64,000 bases of DNA from Phaeobacter sp. G2 (GCA_025163595.1 CP104102.1:62001-126000), one strand, 5' to 3'. Shown: positions 8,008 to 16,648, counted from the stretch's first letter. Made by a program: numbers and translations. The notes: generated from the letters alone by a model not told the origin.

Positions 8008-9375
8008 CTAAGAAACAGCCATGTCAGCCTCCTGCGGCAATTCTTGCAAATCAAAGCCGAATGACTTTGCTCTGCGCTTGAGATTGCCGAGCACGCGATT
8101 GCGGTATCGTTCCTCGTAATGGGACGCGCCGGGGTCCTGATAGGTCATGCCGTGACGAAGGGTGTTGTAGAACAGAACTGCAATTTTGCGCGCCGTCGCA
8201 GTGACTGCCTTGGCCTTACCCGCGCGCGCTGCCAGTCGGCGATAAAAAGCGCCCAAGGCGGTGTCACTTCGCCCAATAGTGACGGCTGCCAATCGCAAGA
8301 GAGCAGCGGCGCGGCTGGATGATCGCCGTGTTCGGGATGATAACACCTTGCCGCCGGATATCTTGTTGCCCGGTGCCAGACAGAGCCATGACGTGAAGTG
8401 TTTAGCGCTTGGCCATGCGCGCAGATCAGTGCCGCATTCGCCAACCAACTTGAGCGACAGGGACGGTCCCATCCCATGGATTTGTGTCAGATCAACGCCG
8501 AGGACACCAAACAGCGCGGCCCGCACGTCAAACGAAGGCGTACTGACCTGCTTGGTCTTGGTACGCGCGCGCGGCAACTTGCTGGGATCGTGATCGGTGT
8601 CTGCACCTAATCCCGCCAGCGTTGCCTCAAGATGGCGATCACATTCCAGCATCTTGGCCTGATAGAAGTCATAGAGTTCTAGCGACTGGGTCAGCGCAAA
8701 GATGTGTTCGGCGCGATCATTCCCATTGAGCGCAGCTTTGATTGTCTCAGTTGAAGCCTTGCAACGCACGTCACGATAGGAGGCCAACACGCCCAAATCC
8801 CGTTCGCCGGCGACGATGGCCCGGATGATCTTCATCCCCGTAATACCGGTGATGTCAGACACAACATGATGCAGTTGGAGGTTCATCTCCATCAGTGCTT
8901 TCTGCATGTGTTGAATGTGGGCAGCTGCATATTCCACCAACCGTTCACGCTGTCGCAGATATGCACGCAACGTTGCAATCTCGGCCGTTGGTCGAAAGCT
9001 GCCACGCAGAAGCCCATATGAATGCAGCTGCCGTAACCAACTGGCGTCACTTACGTCCGTCTTCCGGCCAGGCACGTTCTTGGCGTACCGGGCGTTGACC
9101 AGAATGACCTCGAAGCCGTGCTGCTCTAATATCTCGTAAGCTGGGATCCAGTAAACGCCCGTGGATTCCATCGCGACGCTGGTCACACCGTGCGATTTGA
9201 ACCAGTCAGCGAGATCATGCAGATCATGAGTGAAGGTCCCAAACGCGCGCACCGGTGCGTCTGTCACATCGGGATTAACTGCCGCCATATGTTCACGCGA
9301 TCCGATATCAACTGCGGCAGCGCCAGTCTTTACGGTCTCAATCGTAGGGCTCTTGTGAGTCTTTTGCTTTGCCAT
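8008..9375 (-). CDS. IS110-family recombinase
   Basis: This 455-residue recombinase has the family's N-terminal RuvC-like DEDD domain (Asp in AVDIGSREH, about 20-28; Glu in MESTGVYW, about 69-76; KTDVSDASWL, about 106-115) and the C-terminal Transposase_20 domain with its conserved serine region (HGMGPSLSLKLVGECGTD; FTSWLCLAPGNKISGGKV). It starts at an ATG preceded by AGGAGG seven bases upstream, and its stop codon lies at or next to the element boundary. Known IS110 enzymes are guided by a bridge RNA made from the element's non-coding end. The gene looks intact, so the element could still be active. Confidence 0.92.
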   Translation of the reverse strand: MAKQKTHKSPTIETVKTGAAAVDIGSREHMAAVNPDVTDAPVRAFGTFTHDLHDLADWFKSHGVTSVAMESTGVYWIPAYEILEQHGFEVILVNARYAKNVPGRKTDVSDASWLRQLHSYGLLRGSFRPTAEIATLRAYLRQRERLVEYAAAHIQHMQKALMEMNLQLHHVVSDITGITGMKIIRAIVAGERDLGVLASYRDVRCKASTETIKAALNGNDRAEHIFALTQSLELYDFYQAKMLECDRHLEATLAGLGADTDHDPSKLPRARTKTKQVSTPSFDVRAALFGVLGVDLTQIHGMGPSLSLKLVGECGTDLRAWPSAKHFTSWLCLAPGNKISGGKVLSSRTRRSSSRAAALLRLAAVTIGRSDTALGAFYRRLAARAGKAKAVTATARKIAVLFYNTLRHGMTYQDPGASHYEERYRNRVLGNLKRRAKSFGFDLQELPQEADMAVS

Positions 9376-9618
9376 TGTCTATCCTCCTGTTGGCAACAGA
9401 AGGGCGTGGGCTATGCAAATCCGTCATCTTCCTAACCGGGATCACTGCCAAAACAGCGTCACCACTCTCAGGTTCGCATCAACCCATGGACCACGTTTTT
9501 TAACGGGGTTCACGACAGCGTCGAGACCACCAATAAGCGAACGGCCGCTGCCCTTCATGGCGCGACCGTAGCACAGGCTGTTTCTACCGCGCACAGGCGG
9601 ACCCCAACCCAGAACGGT
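9376..9618 (-). ncRNA. Candidate bridge-RNA region of the IS110 element
   Basis: This is a 240-base non-coding stretch inside the IS110 element, upstream of the recombinase. IS110-type elements encode the bridge RNA in such a non-coding end. I do not resolve the target and donor loops; the assignment rests on position and length only. Confidence 0.35.
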
Positions 9619-9859
9619 TTTTTAATATATCCCTCTCCTCCTTGAGGATTCGGTTCTCGCGACGAAGCCGTTCGTTCTCCCGCGCAAGCTCGCGATCCTC
9701 AGGCGAAACCACATCCGTTTCCCGATGCGCCGTCACCCATTTGTTCGAGGTCGAAAGACCAACACCAAGATCGTCAGCAACCTGACGCCGTGTCAGCCCG
9801 CTGATCACTGCAATTCGCACCGCATCTTTGCGAAATTCATCCGTTCTTCCTGTGCCCAT
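9619..9859 (-). pseudogene. IS3 orfA, separated from orfB by the IS110 insertion
   Basis: This is the helix-turn-helix transposase subunit of the IS3 element (Tnp_1 type; VADDLGVGLSTSNKWV), followed by the usual leucine-zipper-like coiled coil (ENERLRRENRILKEERDILK). The ATG at 9859 has an AAGGAG box 8 bases upstream; a GTG at 9880 is the alternative. After the lysine codons the frame runs into IS110 DNA, so the frameshift link to orfB is lost. Confidence 0.8.
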
Positions 9860-9922
9860 AGATCGTCTCCTTCGCTGCACATTATGCTATCAAAGGAGCG
9901 GCACCAAACGGCGACAGGTCCA

Positions 9923-10483
9923 ATCAGAGGCGTTCCAAGCCGGACAGCCAAGTTGGCGAGCGGGAAGCGTTCAACGGCGGCATAGAGCGACACTGTTGTC
10001 AGCCCGAGGTGAAGAATGGTCCCTCCCCTACCGCAGCTGACATAGGCGTTGGGGTTGTTGATCGCCGCCCGCAGATACCCAATATCGCGACTGATTGTTT
10101 GGCGTTCCAGCCGACAAGCCTCATCAAGGTCACCAGTTCTTCTAAGCTCTCGATGTCGCCATCACGACTGAGCTTCTGCGCGCAGCACGCGCAATACTTC
10201 TGTTTGTATGAGAGGTTCCTTGTCCGGACAAACAGGCCGGAAACCGACCCGGACTCGTCAGGAACAACCCACAAGGGTTCCTTCAGACAGTCCCAAAACA
10301 AGAAGGAAACTTTTACTTTAGGATAACACTAGGCTGCATCTGTAATGGCGGACTGCAAAACAACTCAAAACACGAACGAACTGGTTTTCAGGGAACTATT
10401 GTGAGAAATAGTACGCATTTTTCAACTAACACATTGATAATTATGTATTTTAATTGAAAACCACGTTTTGGCTACCATCCTAG
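9923..10483. other. Unrecognised segment between two IS elements
   Basis: This segment has lower GC than the neighbouring catabolic DNA. A minus-strand frame at 9999-10301 (100 codons) contains a CACC...C cysteine cluster but resembles no family I recognise; it may be a fragment of a gene broken by the flanking IS elements. TTGTCCGGACAA near 10212-10223 is a 12-base palindrome. No repC N-terminus is found here, so this is not the missing part of the truncated repC. Confidence 0.4.
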
Positions 10484-11323
10484 GGTCAGAACCCATTAAC
10501 TGATTGAGCTTGTGGCGCTGTCATGATTCACGGCCCCCAGTTTTAGGGGGATATGATGAGCAATCTTTATTGGCTGAACGAAGAACAAATGTAGCAGCTT
10601 CGTCCGTAGTTTCCAAAGAGCCGAGGTCGCGCTCGAGTAGATGATCGCCGTGTTTTGAGCGGCATTATTTTCATCAATCGCAATGGTTTACGCTGGTGCG
10701 ATGCGCCCGCCGCGTATGGTCCGCCCAAGACGTTGTACAACCGCTGGAAGCGCTGGAGTGATATGGGCGTATTCGCGCGGATCATGATGGGGCTGGCCGA
10801 GCAGGCCCCCGACAACAAGACCATCTCAATCGACGCCACCTACCTCAAGGCACATCGTACGGCCTCCAGCCTGCGGTTAAAAAAGGGGGGCGAGGACGCC
10901 TGATCGGGCAGACCAAGGGCGGTATGAATACCAAACTGCACGCAATCACAGACACCAACGGACGACCAATCCGCTTCTTCATCACAGCAGGACAAGTTAG
11001 TGATTATACTGGTGCAGCCGCCTTGATGAATGGTTTGCCTGAGGCCGAATAGCTCCTCGCTGACAGAGGGTACGATGCTGATTGGTTCCGTGAAGCCCTT
11101 GTGGACAAGGGCACAAAGCCCTGCATTCCTGGCCGCAAGTCGCGCAAGAAATCCGTCAAATATGACAAGCGCCGCTACAAACGTCGTAATCGCACCGAGA
11201 GAATGTTCGGCAAGCTCAAGGATGGGCGGCGCATCGCAACCCGCTACGACAGATCACCAACCGTATTCCTCTCCGCAATCGCCCTCGCAGCAACCGTCAT
11301 ATTCTGGTTATGAGTCCTGACCC
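10484..11323 (+). mobile_element. Degenerate IS5-family (IS427-type) element, copy 1
   Basis: Terminal repeats are GGGTCAGAACCCAT (10484-10497) and, inverted, ATGAGTCCTGACCC (11310-11323), matching at 12 of 14 positions. The internal transposase frames are closely related to those of the element at 15725-18008 but contain three amber codons. TA precedes the left end but not the right one, so the expected TA target duplication is not preserved. Confidence 0.85.
10556..11313 (+). pseudogene. IS5-family transposase with three in-frame amber codons
   Basis: Aligned by eye with the intact copy at 15789-16546, the orfA part has TAG at 10592-10594 and 10607-10609 and the orfB part has TAG at 11050-11052, where the intact copy has Trp in VDWLLGDRGYDADW. 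The frame change at the A/G run between the two halves is normal for this group. The DDE core is otherwise readable (SIDATYLKAHRT; RGYDADWFREAL; KRRYKRRNRTERMFGKLKD). This copy cannot make full-length transposase but could be moved by the related intact enzyme. Confidence 0.88.
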
Positions 11324-11549
11324 AAGAGTGTTGAATTTGGCTCAATGGCGACTGAGTTAGGCAATGGGCCTAAATGGTGCGCGTAATGTGTCGGCAAAGC
11401 TTCGTGGTAGATTGTATATAGACCAGTGGGTCCTGCCCCATCTCTTCTGAGCGCAATAAAATCTGTGCAGCTATCGGCCGTAAGACTTAGCACCTCATGG
11501 TATCTTTGTGTGGGCGGCCGTTCATTAAAGCCGACGATGCGGCTTTGAA

Positions 11550-11567
11550 AATTGTCCGCGGACAATT
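11550..11567. promoter_or_regulatory. Candidate parS centromere, copy 1 (18-bp perfect palindrome)
   Basis: AATTGTCCGCGGACAATT is a perfect 18-base palindrome just after the repC stop codon. Its 16-base core recurs exactly at 12603-12618. RepB proteins of repABC plasmids bind palindromic parS sites of about this length, located in or near the operon. The rest of the 250-base gap down to the IS end shows no gene. Confidence 0.7.
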
Positions 11568-11573
11568 CTGAAA

Positions 11574-12668
11574 TCAAACTGCATATTTTTGCGCCGAAGC
11601 CAAACGCCGGATGAGCCTCTCTGGGCTAAAATCTGCGCTCTTTGATCCGGTGGTTATTGATCTAAAATACGCACCAACTACTTTGATTTTGTCATGGAAC
11701 TGCATGATGGCCCAAACAGTTGCCGCTGCTCTTAACGCACCCAGTCGCTTATGAGCAGCCTCGTAGCTTTGAGGGCTGATCCCTATCATCGGCGCCAGTG
11801 TTCGTGCGTGAGCGACGACATCATGAACAGTTTCTATTCTTCTCAGCGAAAACTCGGCTGCTTCCGGACAGGCCGATAGCAATTCTGGTATTGTGATTGG
11901 AGCATCTGAAGGCATAGGAGTGGTTTGTTTTTTTTGTGAGATGTTCTCTTTATCAATATGTTCTTTATTTGACTTATGATGGTGCCGGACATTTTGACCG
12001 TCACTGGCGGTCAATGTAGTCGTTAAATTAGAAGTTTGATCATCTGGTGACTCTGCTTCAACTTCTTTGATTGGCAGGGTTGAGAGAATTTTCTCACAGT
12101 CTTCAAGGGACAATTTCCGACGGAGGACACGAAAGACGTTCAGAGCCATCGCATCGTTTGGGTTATCGATCAGGCTTGCATTGGCTGCCGCGCGGATTTT
12201 GGCACGCAGATAGTCAATTTGCTCTCGTTCCCTCATGACCTCAGCCGCCATTGAAGCAATCTCAGGCAGACGATCGAAAAGCGGTGAGAGGTCAAAGCCA
12301 AAGCGAAGGGCTTGGCCGGCGTGACTGTTGTGTTTTGTGAACCGTTTTCGATTGGGGCTGTCACGGCGAACGAGCAGGCCAATTTCTTGAAGCGTCGCTG
12401 CGTGGCGTCTGATTGTTCTGTCTGAGATGCCATTGCGCCGGAACGTGAGCGTTGAGTTTGATGCAAACACGGTGTGGTGGTTGCGCTTTGGAGCGAGGCA
12501 CGAAAGCATCGCGTCCAATGTTGAAATCACCGATGCACTGAGACCGAGTCGCGGGGCCGCGTTTCGGAGCGTTGCGACTACGATGTGGCGTTCTGGAATG
12601 GAATTGTCCGCGGACAATATTTCACTGGTCCGCAGCCCAGTGGGTGCAGATGCTTGTATAAATGCCAT
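11574..12668 (-). CDS. repC: RepC replication initiator of the repABC operon
   Basis: This 364-residue RepC has a winged-helix N-terminus (NGISDRTIRRHAATLQEIGL), the RepC signature RRDSPNRKRFTKH and GFDLSPLF (about 127-134), a low-complexity polar linker and the C-terminal domain (LLSACPEAAEF...APMIGISPQSYEAAHKRLGA). RepC is the only protein needed for replication in this plasmid class, and oriV usually lies inside its gene. It is third in the operon, 227 bases after repB; that gap contains the antisense ctRNA that limits RepC synthesis. Base composition is more A+T rich than in the catabolic operons. A parS-like palindrome lies inside codons 17-22. Confidence 0.93.
   Translation of the reverse strand: MAFIQASAPTGLRTSEILSADNSIPERHIVVATLRNAAPRLGLSASVISTLDAMLSCLAPKRNHHTVFASNSTLTFRRNGISDRTIRRHAATLQEIGLLVRRDSPNRKRFTKHNSHAGQALRFGFDLSPLFDRLPEIASMAAEVMREREQIDYLRAKIRAAANASLIDNPNDAMALNVFRVLRRKLSLEDCEKILSTLPIKEVEAESPDDQTSNLTTTLTASDGQNVRHHHKSNKEHIDKENISQKKQTTPMPSDAPITIPELLSACPEAAEFSLRRIETVHDVVAHARTLAPMIGISPQSYEAAHKRLGALRAAATVWAIMQFHDKIKVVGAYFRSITTGSKSADFSPERLIRRLASAQKYAV
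12603..12618. promoter_or_regulatory. Candidate parS centromere, copy 2 (inside repC)
   Basis: ATTGTCCGCGGACAAT is an exact repeat of the core palindrome found after repC, about 1.05 kb away. It lies within the 5' coding part of repC. Two identical 16-base palindromes bracketing the initiator gene are best explained as RepB-binding partition sites. Confidence 0.68.
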
Positions 12669-12759
12669 GTTTTTTCACGACAACCTGATGTGAAAGGCTC
12701 CGATATCTCTGAAAGTCAGAAAAAAGGCCGCAAATCTTCGGCAACCGAATCGGTTGTTG

Positions 12760-12787
12760 TTGACTGGCGCGGAGAAGCTGGTAAATC
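12760..12787 (+). promoter_or_regulatory. Promoter of the antisense ctRNA
   Basis: TTGACT (12760-12765) and TAAATC (12782-12787) are separated by 16 bases on the strand opposite the repABC operon. It points at the hairpin terminator at 12812, giving a short antisense RNA in the repB-repC gap. Confidence 0.6.
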
Positions 12788-12793
12788 TGAAAG

Positions 12794-12848
12794 TGCAAAG
12801 AACAGATTGGGCTCTCCTAGGGAAACCTTGGGGGGCTCTTTCTTTTTT
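12794..12848 (+). ncRNA. Antisense ctRNA controlling repC
   Basis: repABC plasmids carry a small counter-transcribed RNA in the repB-repC gap that represses RepC and sets incompatibility. Here the + strand has a promoter at 12760-12787 and, about 25 bases after the expected start, a strong terminator, predicting an RNA of roughly 55 bases complementary to the repC leader. The exact ends are inferred. Confidence 0.65.
12812..12848 (+). terminator. Rho-independent terminator of the ctRNA
   Basis: CTCTCCTAGG (12812-12821), loop GAAA, CCTTGGGGGG (12826-12835) form a 10-pair stem with two G-U pairs and one mismatch. It is followed by CTCTTTCTTTTTT. Confidence 0.75.
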
Positions 12849-12895
12849 GGGTTGTTGGTCGTGCTCCTTTTTTAAGTTTTACTGCTCGGTCGACA

Positions 12896-13873
12896 TCAGT
12901 CAGGCTTTTGCTCTGACTGCCACGCCTCATAGAGGCGCATAAGCTCAGCTTCTGCGTTGTTACGCATCCACTGGGCAAATTCTGGGGCATCGGACTTCGA
13001 CAGCTTGAATGTCAAAGCACGGGCCGTTTCTTTTACTTCAGCCAAAGCCGTCCCATCACCAAGTTTGATGGAGAGGGTAGGGGGTACAGCTGGTTTGTTA
13101 GTGGCCTTAGATTTTAGCGCCTGAGTAATGGCGTCACTGACCATGCCAAAGCGGTCGTCGGAGCTCTTGGCCGCATTAAACTGAAGCGTTGCGGTGACCT
13201 GTTCCAGATCGACGCTATAGCTGCGCGACTGGTCTGCCAGCTCTTCCCACCGCCTCCGTCCAATGCCATGCGCGGAGCCGATTTGCTCAATGACTGACTT
13301 TGGAATAGACCGTGCAACTTTGGTCATGCGCGATAGCATTGGCTTGTCCACAGCGAGGGCATCCAGAATGATGGCTTGCTCGTAGCCACTTGTGGCCAGC
13401 TCGGTCGCAAATAGGGCTTTTTCAATGAAGCTGGGGTCCAGACGATGGGTGTTCTCTTGCCCCTGAGCGAGAATGGCCTCTTCGTCAGAAAGAGATCTGA
13501 CAAGAGCCTTCGCGGGGATGCCGAGCGATCGTAAGGCCCGCAGTCTGCGGCGACCATAAACGATCTTGTAGTGTCCGGGTTTGTCCGCGATGGGGCGCAC
13601 CATAATCGGTACTTGTTGGCCGTGTGCCTTAATGCTCTCAGCTAGCGTCACAACATCAGCATCGGTGAAAGAGAGACGGTCCTTGGGGCCGTTCTCTTCA
13701 ATGACATCAACGGGGATTTCTCTTACCGCGTTGCTCGCGACATCCTTCAAAGTGGATTTAACGCCGCTCATTGCGCCGGTATTCGGGAATCGCGCCTTTT
13801 GTGCTCCGGCTGGTGCCGCATTGCTGGCCGCATCGGGAGGGGGAGGGGGCTGAAATAGGTTTCTACGGGCCAT
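12896..13873 (-). CDS. repB: RepB, ParB-family partition protein
   Basis: This 325-residue plasmid partition protein has a ParB/Srx N-terminal domain (LAESIKAHGQQVPIMVRP, about 78-95; IVYGRRRLRALRSLGIPAKA, about 104-123; ENTHRLDPSFIEKALFA) followed by a helix-turn-helix region (ILDALAVDKPMLSRMTKVAR). It binds parS and works with RepA for segregation; the palindromes at 11550 and 12603 are its likely sites. Its start ATG shares bases with the repA stop codon (TAATG), so translation is coupled. Confidence 0.93.
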   Translation of the reverse strand: MARRNLFQPPPPPDAASNAAPAGAQKARFPNTGAMSGVKSTLKDVASNAVREIPVDVIEENGPKDRLSFTDADVVTLAESIKAHGQQVPIMVRPIADKPGHYKIVYGRRRLRALRSLGIPAKALVRSLSDEEAILAQGQENTHRLDPSFIEKALFATELATSGYEQAIILDALAVDKPMLSRMTKVARSIPKSVIEQIGSAHGIGRRRWEELADQSRSYSVDLEQVTATLQFNAAKSSDDRFGMVSDAITQALKSKATNKPAVPPTLSIKLGDGTALAEVKETARALTFKLSKSDAPEFAQWMRNNAEAELMRLYEAWQSEQKPD

Positions 13874-15075
13874 TAGTCAGTTTCCCTTCCCCAAGCTTGC
13901 TGGATCGTCTTTTCGAACTCATCCGCGACGCCATTAACAGACTCTAATATGCGTGTTAGTGTCTTCTTTACGACTTGCGAGGGATCCAGCTCATAGATGG
14001 TTTGCTGCGTCATCCCAGCGTCTGAGATAGCTGTGGATTTGAGCATCGGGGTGGTCAACACTTGATCCAAGAGAATAGACCTCAAGAAACCCGCCATTTG
14101 TGACTGTGGGACGTCGGTTGGTTCATATCGAGCGATCAAGAACTTAAGGAAATTCCAGTCGATGGGCCCTGCCGCCTCCTCGAGAGTTTGGACAGTTTCT
14201 CCAGCCATTTCAAGGAATTGCGCCATTGATGCAACATCCAACATGCTGGGAACAACCGTGATTAGTAGGCCGGTAGACGCCAACAAAGCTGTCATTGTTG
14301 TGAAGCCAAGTTGAGGCGGGCAATCTATGATGACGAGATCGTAGTCTGCTTCGACCTCGTCGAGAGCGATCGCAAGGCGTTGAGTGAATGGCGGGTCGAT
14401 CTTGTGCTGAAGCGCATACGCTGTTTCTGTCTCGTACTCGGATAGCAAGAGACCTGCCGGAGCGAGGTCAAGGTTGTGAAAATATGTTTTTCGGATGACT
14501 TGGCTCAGCGGCACAGGGTCTTCGTATTTTAGCGCGTCATAAACGGTGCCGCTCTCAGCAAACTCGATCTCAGGACGGTACCCGAACATCGTGGTTAAGC
14601 TCGCCTGTGGGTCCATGTCGATCGCAAGTACCCGATAGCCTCGCAACGCATAGCGTTGAGCCAAATGGATGGCGCTGGTTGTTTTGCTGGATCCGCCTTT
14701 GAAGTTCACTATAGAAATAACCTGAAGGGCATCGTTCTCGCGCCGTCCGGGAAGGTATGTTTCGCCATTCCGACCGGTCTTTGCCATCACATGGCGAATT
14801 TGGTCAATCTCTTGGGCGGTATAGAGCCTGCGACCTCTGGAATCCGTCTCTACATCAGGGAAATCACCTTCCTGATGCCGCGTTCGAAGGTTCGACATAC
14901 TGATGCCGGTTAGCTCTGATGCTTCCGCAGGATGAAACTTACGTAGCGCTTTTCTACTATCGGGCTGGAAGCTATTGCGCATATGGTTGTTAAGCGCTTC
15001 CGACAGACGGGCAGCGTTCGACGCAATGGATGCAGCGATAGAACTGGTTTGCGCGATATTTCCGTCTGAATTCAT
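13873..15075 (-). CDS. repA: RepA, ParA-family partition ATPase
   Basis: This 400-residue ATPase has an N-terminal winged helix-turn-helix region (KFHPAEASELTGISMSNLRT, about 45-64) and a deviant Walker A, FKGGSSKTTSAIHLA (about 124-138). Walker A' (AIDMDPQASLTTMFG) and Walker B (DLVIIDCPPQLGF) follow. RepA drives segregation with RepB and represses the operon. It is the first gene of the repABC operon; the upstream 15076-15369 region is A+T rich and should hold the operon promoter, but I cannot pick a convincing -35/-10 pair. Confidence 0.94.
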   Translation of the reverse strand: MNSDGNIAQTSSIAASIASNAARLSEALNNHMRNSFQPDSRKALRKFHPAEASELTGISMSNLRTRHQEGDFPDVETDSRGRRLYTAQEIDQIRHVMAKTGRNGETYLPGRRENDALQVISIVNFKGGSSKTTSAIHLAQRYALRGYRVLAIDMDPQASLTTMFGYRPEIEFAESGTVYDALKYEDPVPLSQVIRKTYFHNLDLAPAGLLLSEYETETAYALQHKIDPPFTQRLAIALDEVEADYDLVIIDCPPQLGFTTMTALLASTGLLITVVPSMLDVASMAQFLEMAGETVQTLEEAAGPIDWNFLKFLIARYEPTDVPQSQMAGFLRSILLDQVLTTPMLKSTAISDAGMTQQTIYELDPSQVVKKTLTRILESVNGVADEFEKTIQQAWGRETD

Positions 15076-15724
15076 GCTGCCCTCACGACCTCTTAGTGGG
15101 TCATCTGTGTTTCGTCGCTAAACAGCGTGATTTACGTCAGCTTGCGACAATTGAACTCATGACACGCAACTTATCCCCAGGCAACAATTTTTTGGCCCTT
15201 TCAGTGATGGGGTTCGTTTGTATTTAGGTATGGATGCCGAAAATTTCCTATTAACCTATTGTAAAAAAACACTTTATCAAAGTTTCCGTGAGTTGCCGCA
15301 AGATGTTGTACGATATAGCCACATGATCACAATTGATAGCAATCACGTCTAGGTCTCGAATCGGTTGAATTAAGGAAGCTGTGGAAAGCCGTTGTCGCGG
15401 AAAAAAGCCAAGCGGGGTCTCCGCAGACGACGTTTAGTGGGTTTCGGGGGCGCTCCCAATAGAGATCGCAGTCTTACTTTCTTGCACCTTACATGCGGGA
15501 AAGTTAGACTTTTGGTCTGCCGCGAGATGAACTCGGCGTACCTTCCGAGCATTACTTTTTCTAAAAGCGTACTACTCAGCCTGGGGGGGGGGCGGCACAA
15601 TTGTTGGTATTGTTTCTCTGAGTGGGGCAGGTGGTCCGAGCCGTACGTGAAATCAGAAAATAGCCCAGCAAAGCCAGGAGAAAAAGCTCCTTGCCACTGA
15701 GAAGTGTCCGGCAGGCTAAAGCTA
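15076..15724. other. Non-coding region upstream of repA
   Basis: There is no convincing gene. The half next to repA is A+T rich and probably contains the repABC promoter and operator. The half next to the IS is GC-richer; a 131-codon minus-strand frame at 15370-15765 runs into the IS end, matches no family I know and is not called. A near-perfect inverted repeat lies at 15470-15510. Confidence 0.6.
15470..15510. repeat. Inverted repeat, 12-bp arms
   Basis: AGTCTTACTTTC (15470-15481) and GAAAGTTAGACT (15499-15510) match inverted at 11 of 12 positions with a 17-base spacer. It lies in otherwise featureless DNA between repA and the IS5 element. Possible roles are a recombination or protein-binding site; none is demonstrated. 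Confidence 0.45.
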
Positions 15725-15788
15725 GGGTCGGGACCCATTGATTTCCCGGTGGCAGCGTGATTCACGGCTCGAAAATCGACCGGTGAAC

Positions 15789-16546
15789 ATGTCTGATCTC
15801 TTCTGGTTGAGCGACGCGCAGATGGCGCGTCTGGAGCCCTTCTTTCCCAAGTCCCACGGCAGGCCTCGCGTCGATGATCGGCGCGTGTTGAGTGGCATTA
15901 TTTTCATCAATCGCAATGGTTTACGTTGGCGCGACGCCCCGGCGGAATATGGGCCTCACAAGACACTCTACAACCGTTGGAAACGTTGGAGTGACAAGGG
16001 CATCTTTGCGCGGATAATGGTCGGCCTGGCCGCCGATCACGGCGAACGGAAGACCGTTATAATCGACGCAACCTATCTGAAGGCACACCGCACAGCGACC
16101 AGCATGGGCGTGAAAAAGGGGGGCGTGGACGCCTGATAGGGCGAACCAAGGGCGGCATAAATACCAAGCTGCATGCCATCTGCGACAGCCAAGGCCGCCC
16201 GCTGAGCCTATGCGTGACCGCGGGACAAGTCAGCGACTACATCGGCGCACGGGCTTTGGTGAACAGCCTGCCGAAAGTCGATTGGCTGCTCGGGGATCGC
16301 GGTTATGACGCCGATTGGTTCCGAGAAGCATTGAACGACAAGGGGATACGCGCCTGCATCCCGGGCAGAAAACAGCGCAAGAAGACCGTGAAATACGACA
16401 AGCGTCGGTACAAAAGGCGCAACAGGATCGAGATCATGTTTGGTAGGCTCAAGGACTGGCGGCGTGTCGCCACGCGTTACGACCGCTGCCCAAAGGTCTT
16501 CCTCTCAGCCATCGCCCTCGCGGCAACCGTCAGCTATTGGCTATGA
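15789..16546 (+). CDS. IS5-family transposase, made from two frames by programmed -1 frameshift
   Basis: The first frame starts at the ATG at 15789 and ends at 16136 (115 residues; DUF4096-like domain with IFINRNGLRWRDAP). The second frame, shifted by -1, continues to the stop at 16544-16546. The shift site is the run AAAAAGGGGGG at 16113-16123, the usual arrangement for IS427-type elements. Catalytic DDE residues can be traced in IIDATYLKAHRT, LLGDRGYDADWF and NRIEIMFGRLKDW. No nonsense codons occur, so the enzyme may be active and could also mobilise the dead copy at 10484-11323. Confidence 0.88.
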
Positions 16547-16648
16547 GATGCTGTAACGGGGCCTGCGTCACGCACCGCCGTTGCCACTTGTCAGATCAGC
16601 GCTGCGCTGCCGCCATTCCCGTATTGAACCCACATGGAGGACGACGGG

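Larger units (their letters stand above)
8007..9618 (-). mobile_element. IS110-family element inserted at the orfA/orfB junction of the IS3 element
   Basis: The left boundary is within a few bases of 8007; the right boundary lies between about 9592 and 9618. Joining the flanks restores an IS3 sequence in which the poly-A end of orfA runs into the ATQFFASQKP-coding segment before orfB. A 10-base inverted repeat AGAAACAGCC (8011-8020) / GGCTGTTTCT (9576-9585) lies near both ends. There is no typical DDE-type terminal repeat or target duplication, as expected for this family. Confidence 0.75.
7080..9922 (-). mobile_element. IS3-family element, interrupted by an IS110-family element
   Basis: Terminal inverted repeats are visible: TGGACCTGTC at 7080-7089 and the same 10 bases inverted at 9913-9922; similarity continues to a shared GTGCCGC on both sides. 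The element carries orfA and orfB on the minus strand, but orfA is separated from orfB by about 1.6 kb of an IS110-family element. It truncates repC on its left. I see no clear target duplication (CTG left, ATC right), so a deletion may have followed insertion. Confidence 0.8.

Noticed and set aside
6314..11052. Recoding of amber codons in the repC relic and IS5 copy 1
   Set aside because: Both loci are also damaged or redundant, and TAG is used as a normal stop elsewhere in the window (for example the IS110 recombinase and helicase genes), so decay is more likely.
11308..11577. 89-codon minus-strand frame after repC
   Set aside because: It starts at TTG over the repC stop, includes the parS-like palindrome and ends within the IS terminal repeat, so it is probably non-coding.
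15370..15765. 131-codon minus-strand frame before the IS5 element
   Set aside because: It runs into the IS terminal repeat, has no family match and contains the inverted repeat at 15470; not called as a gene.
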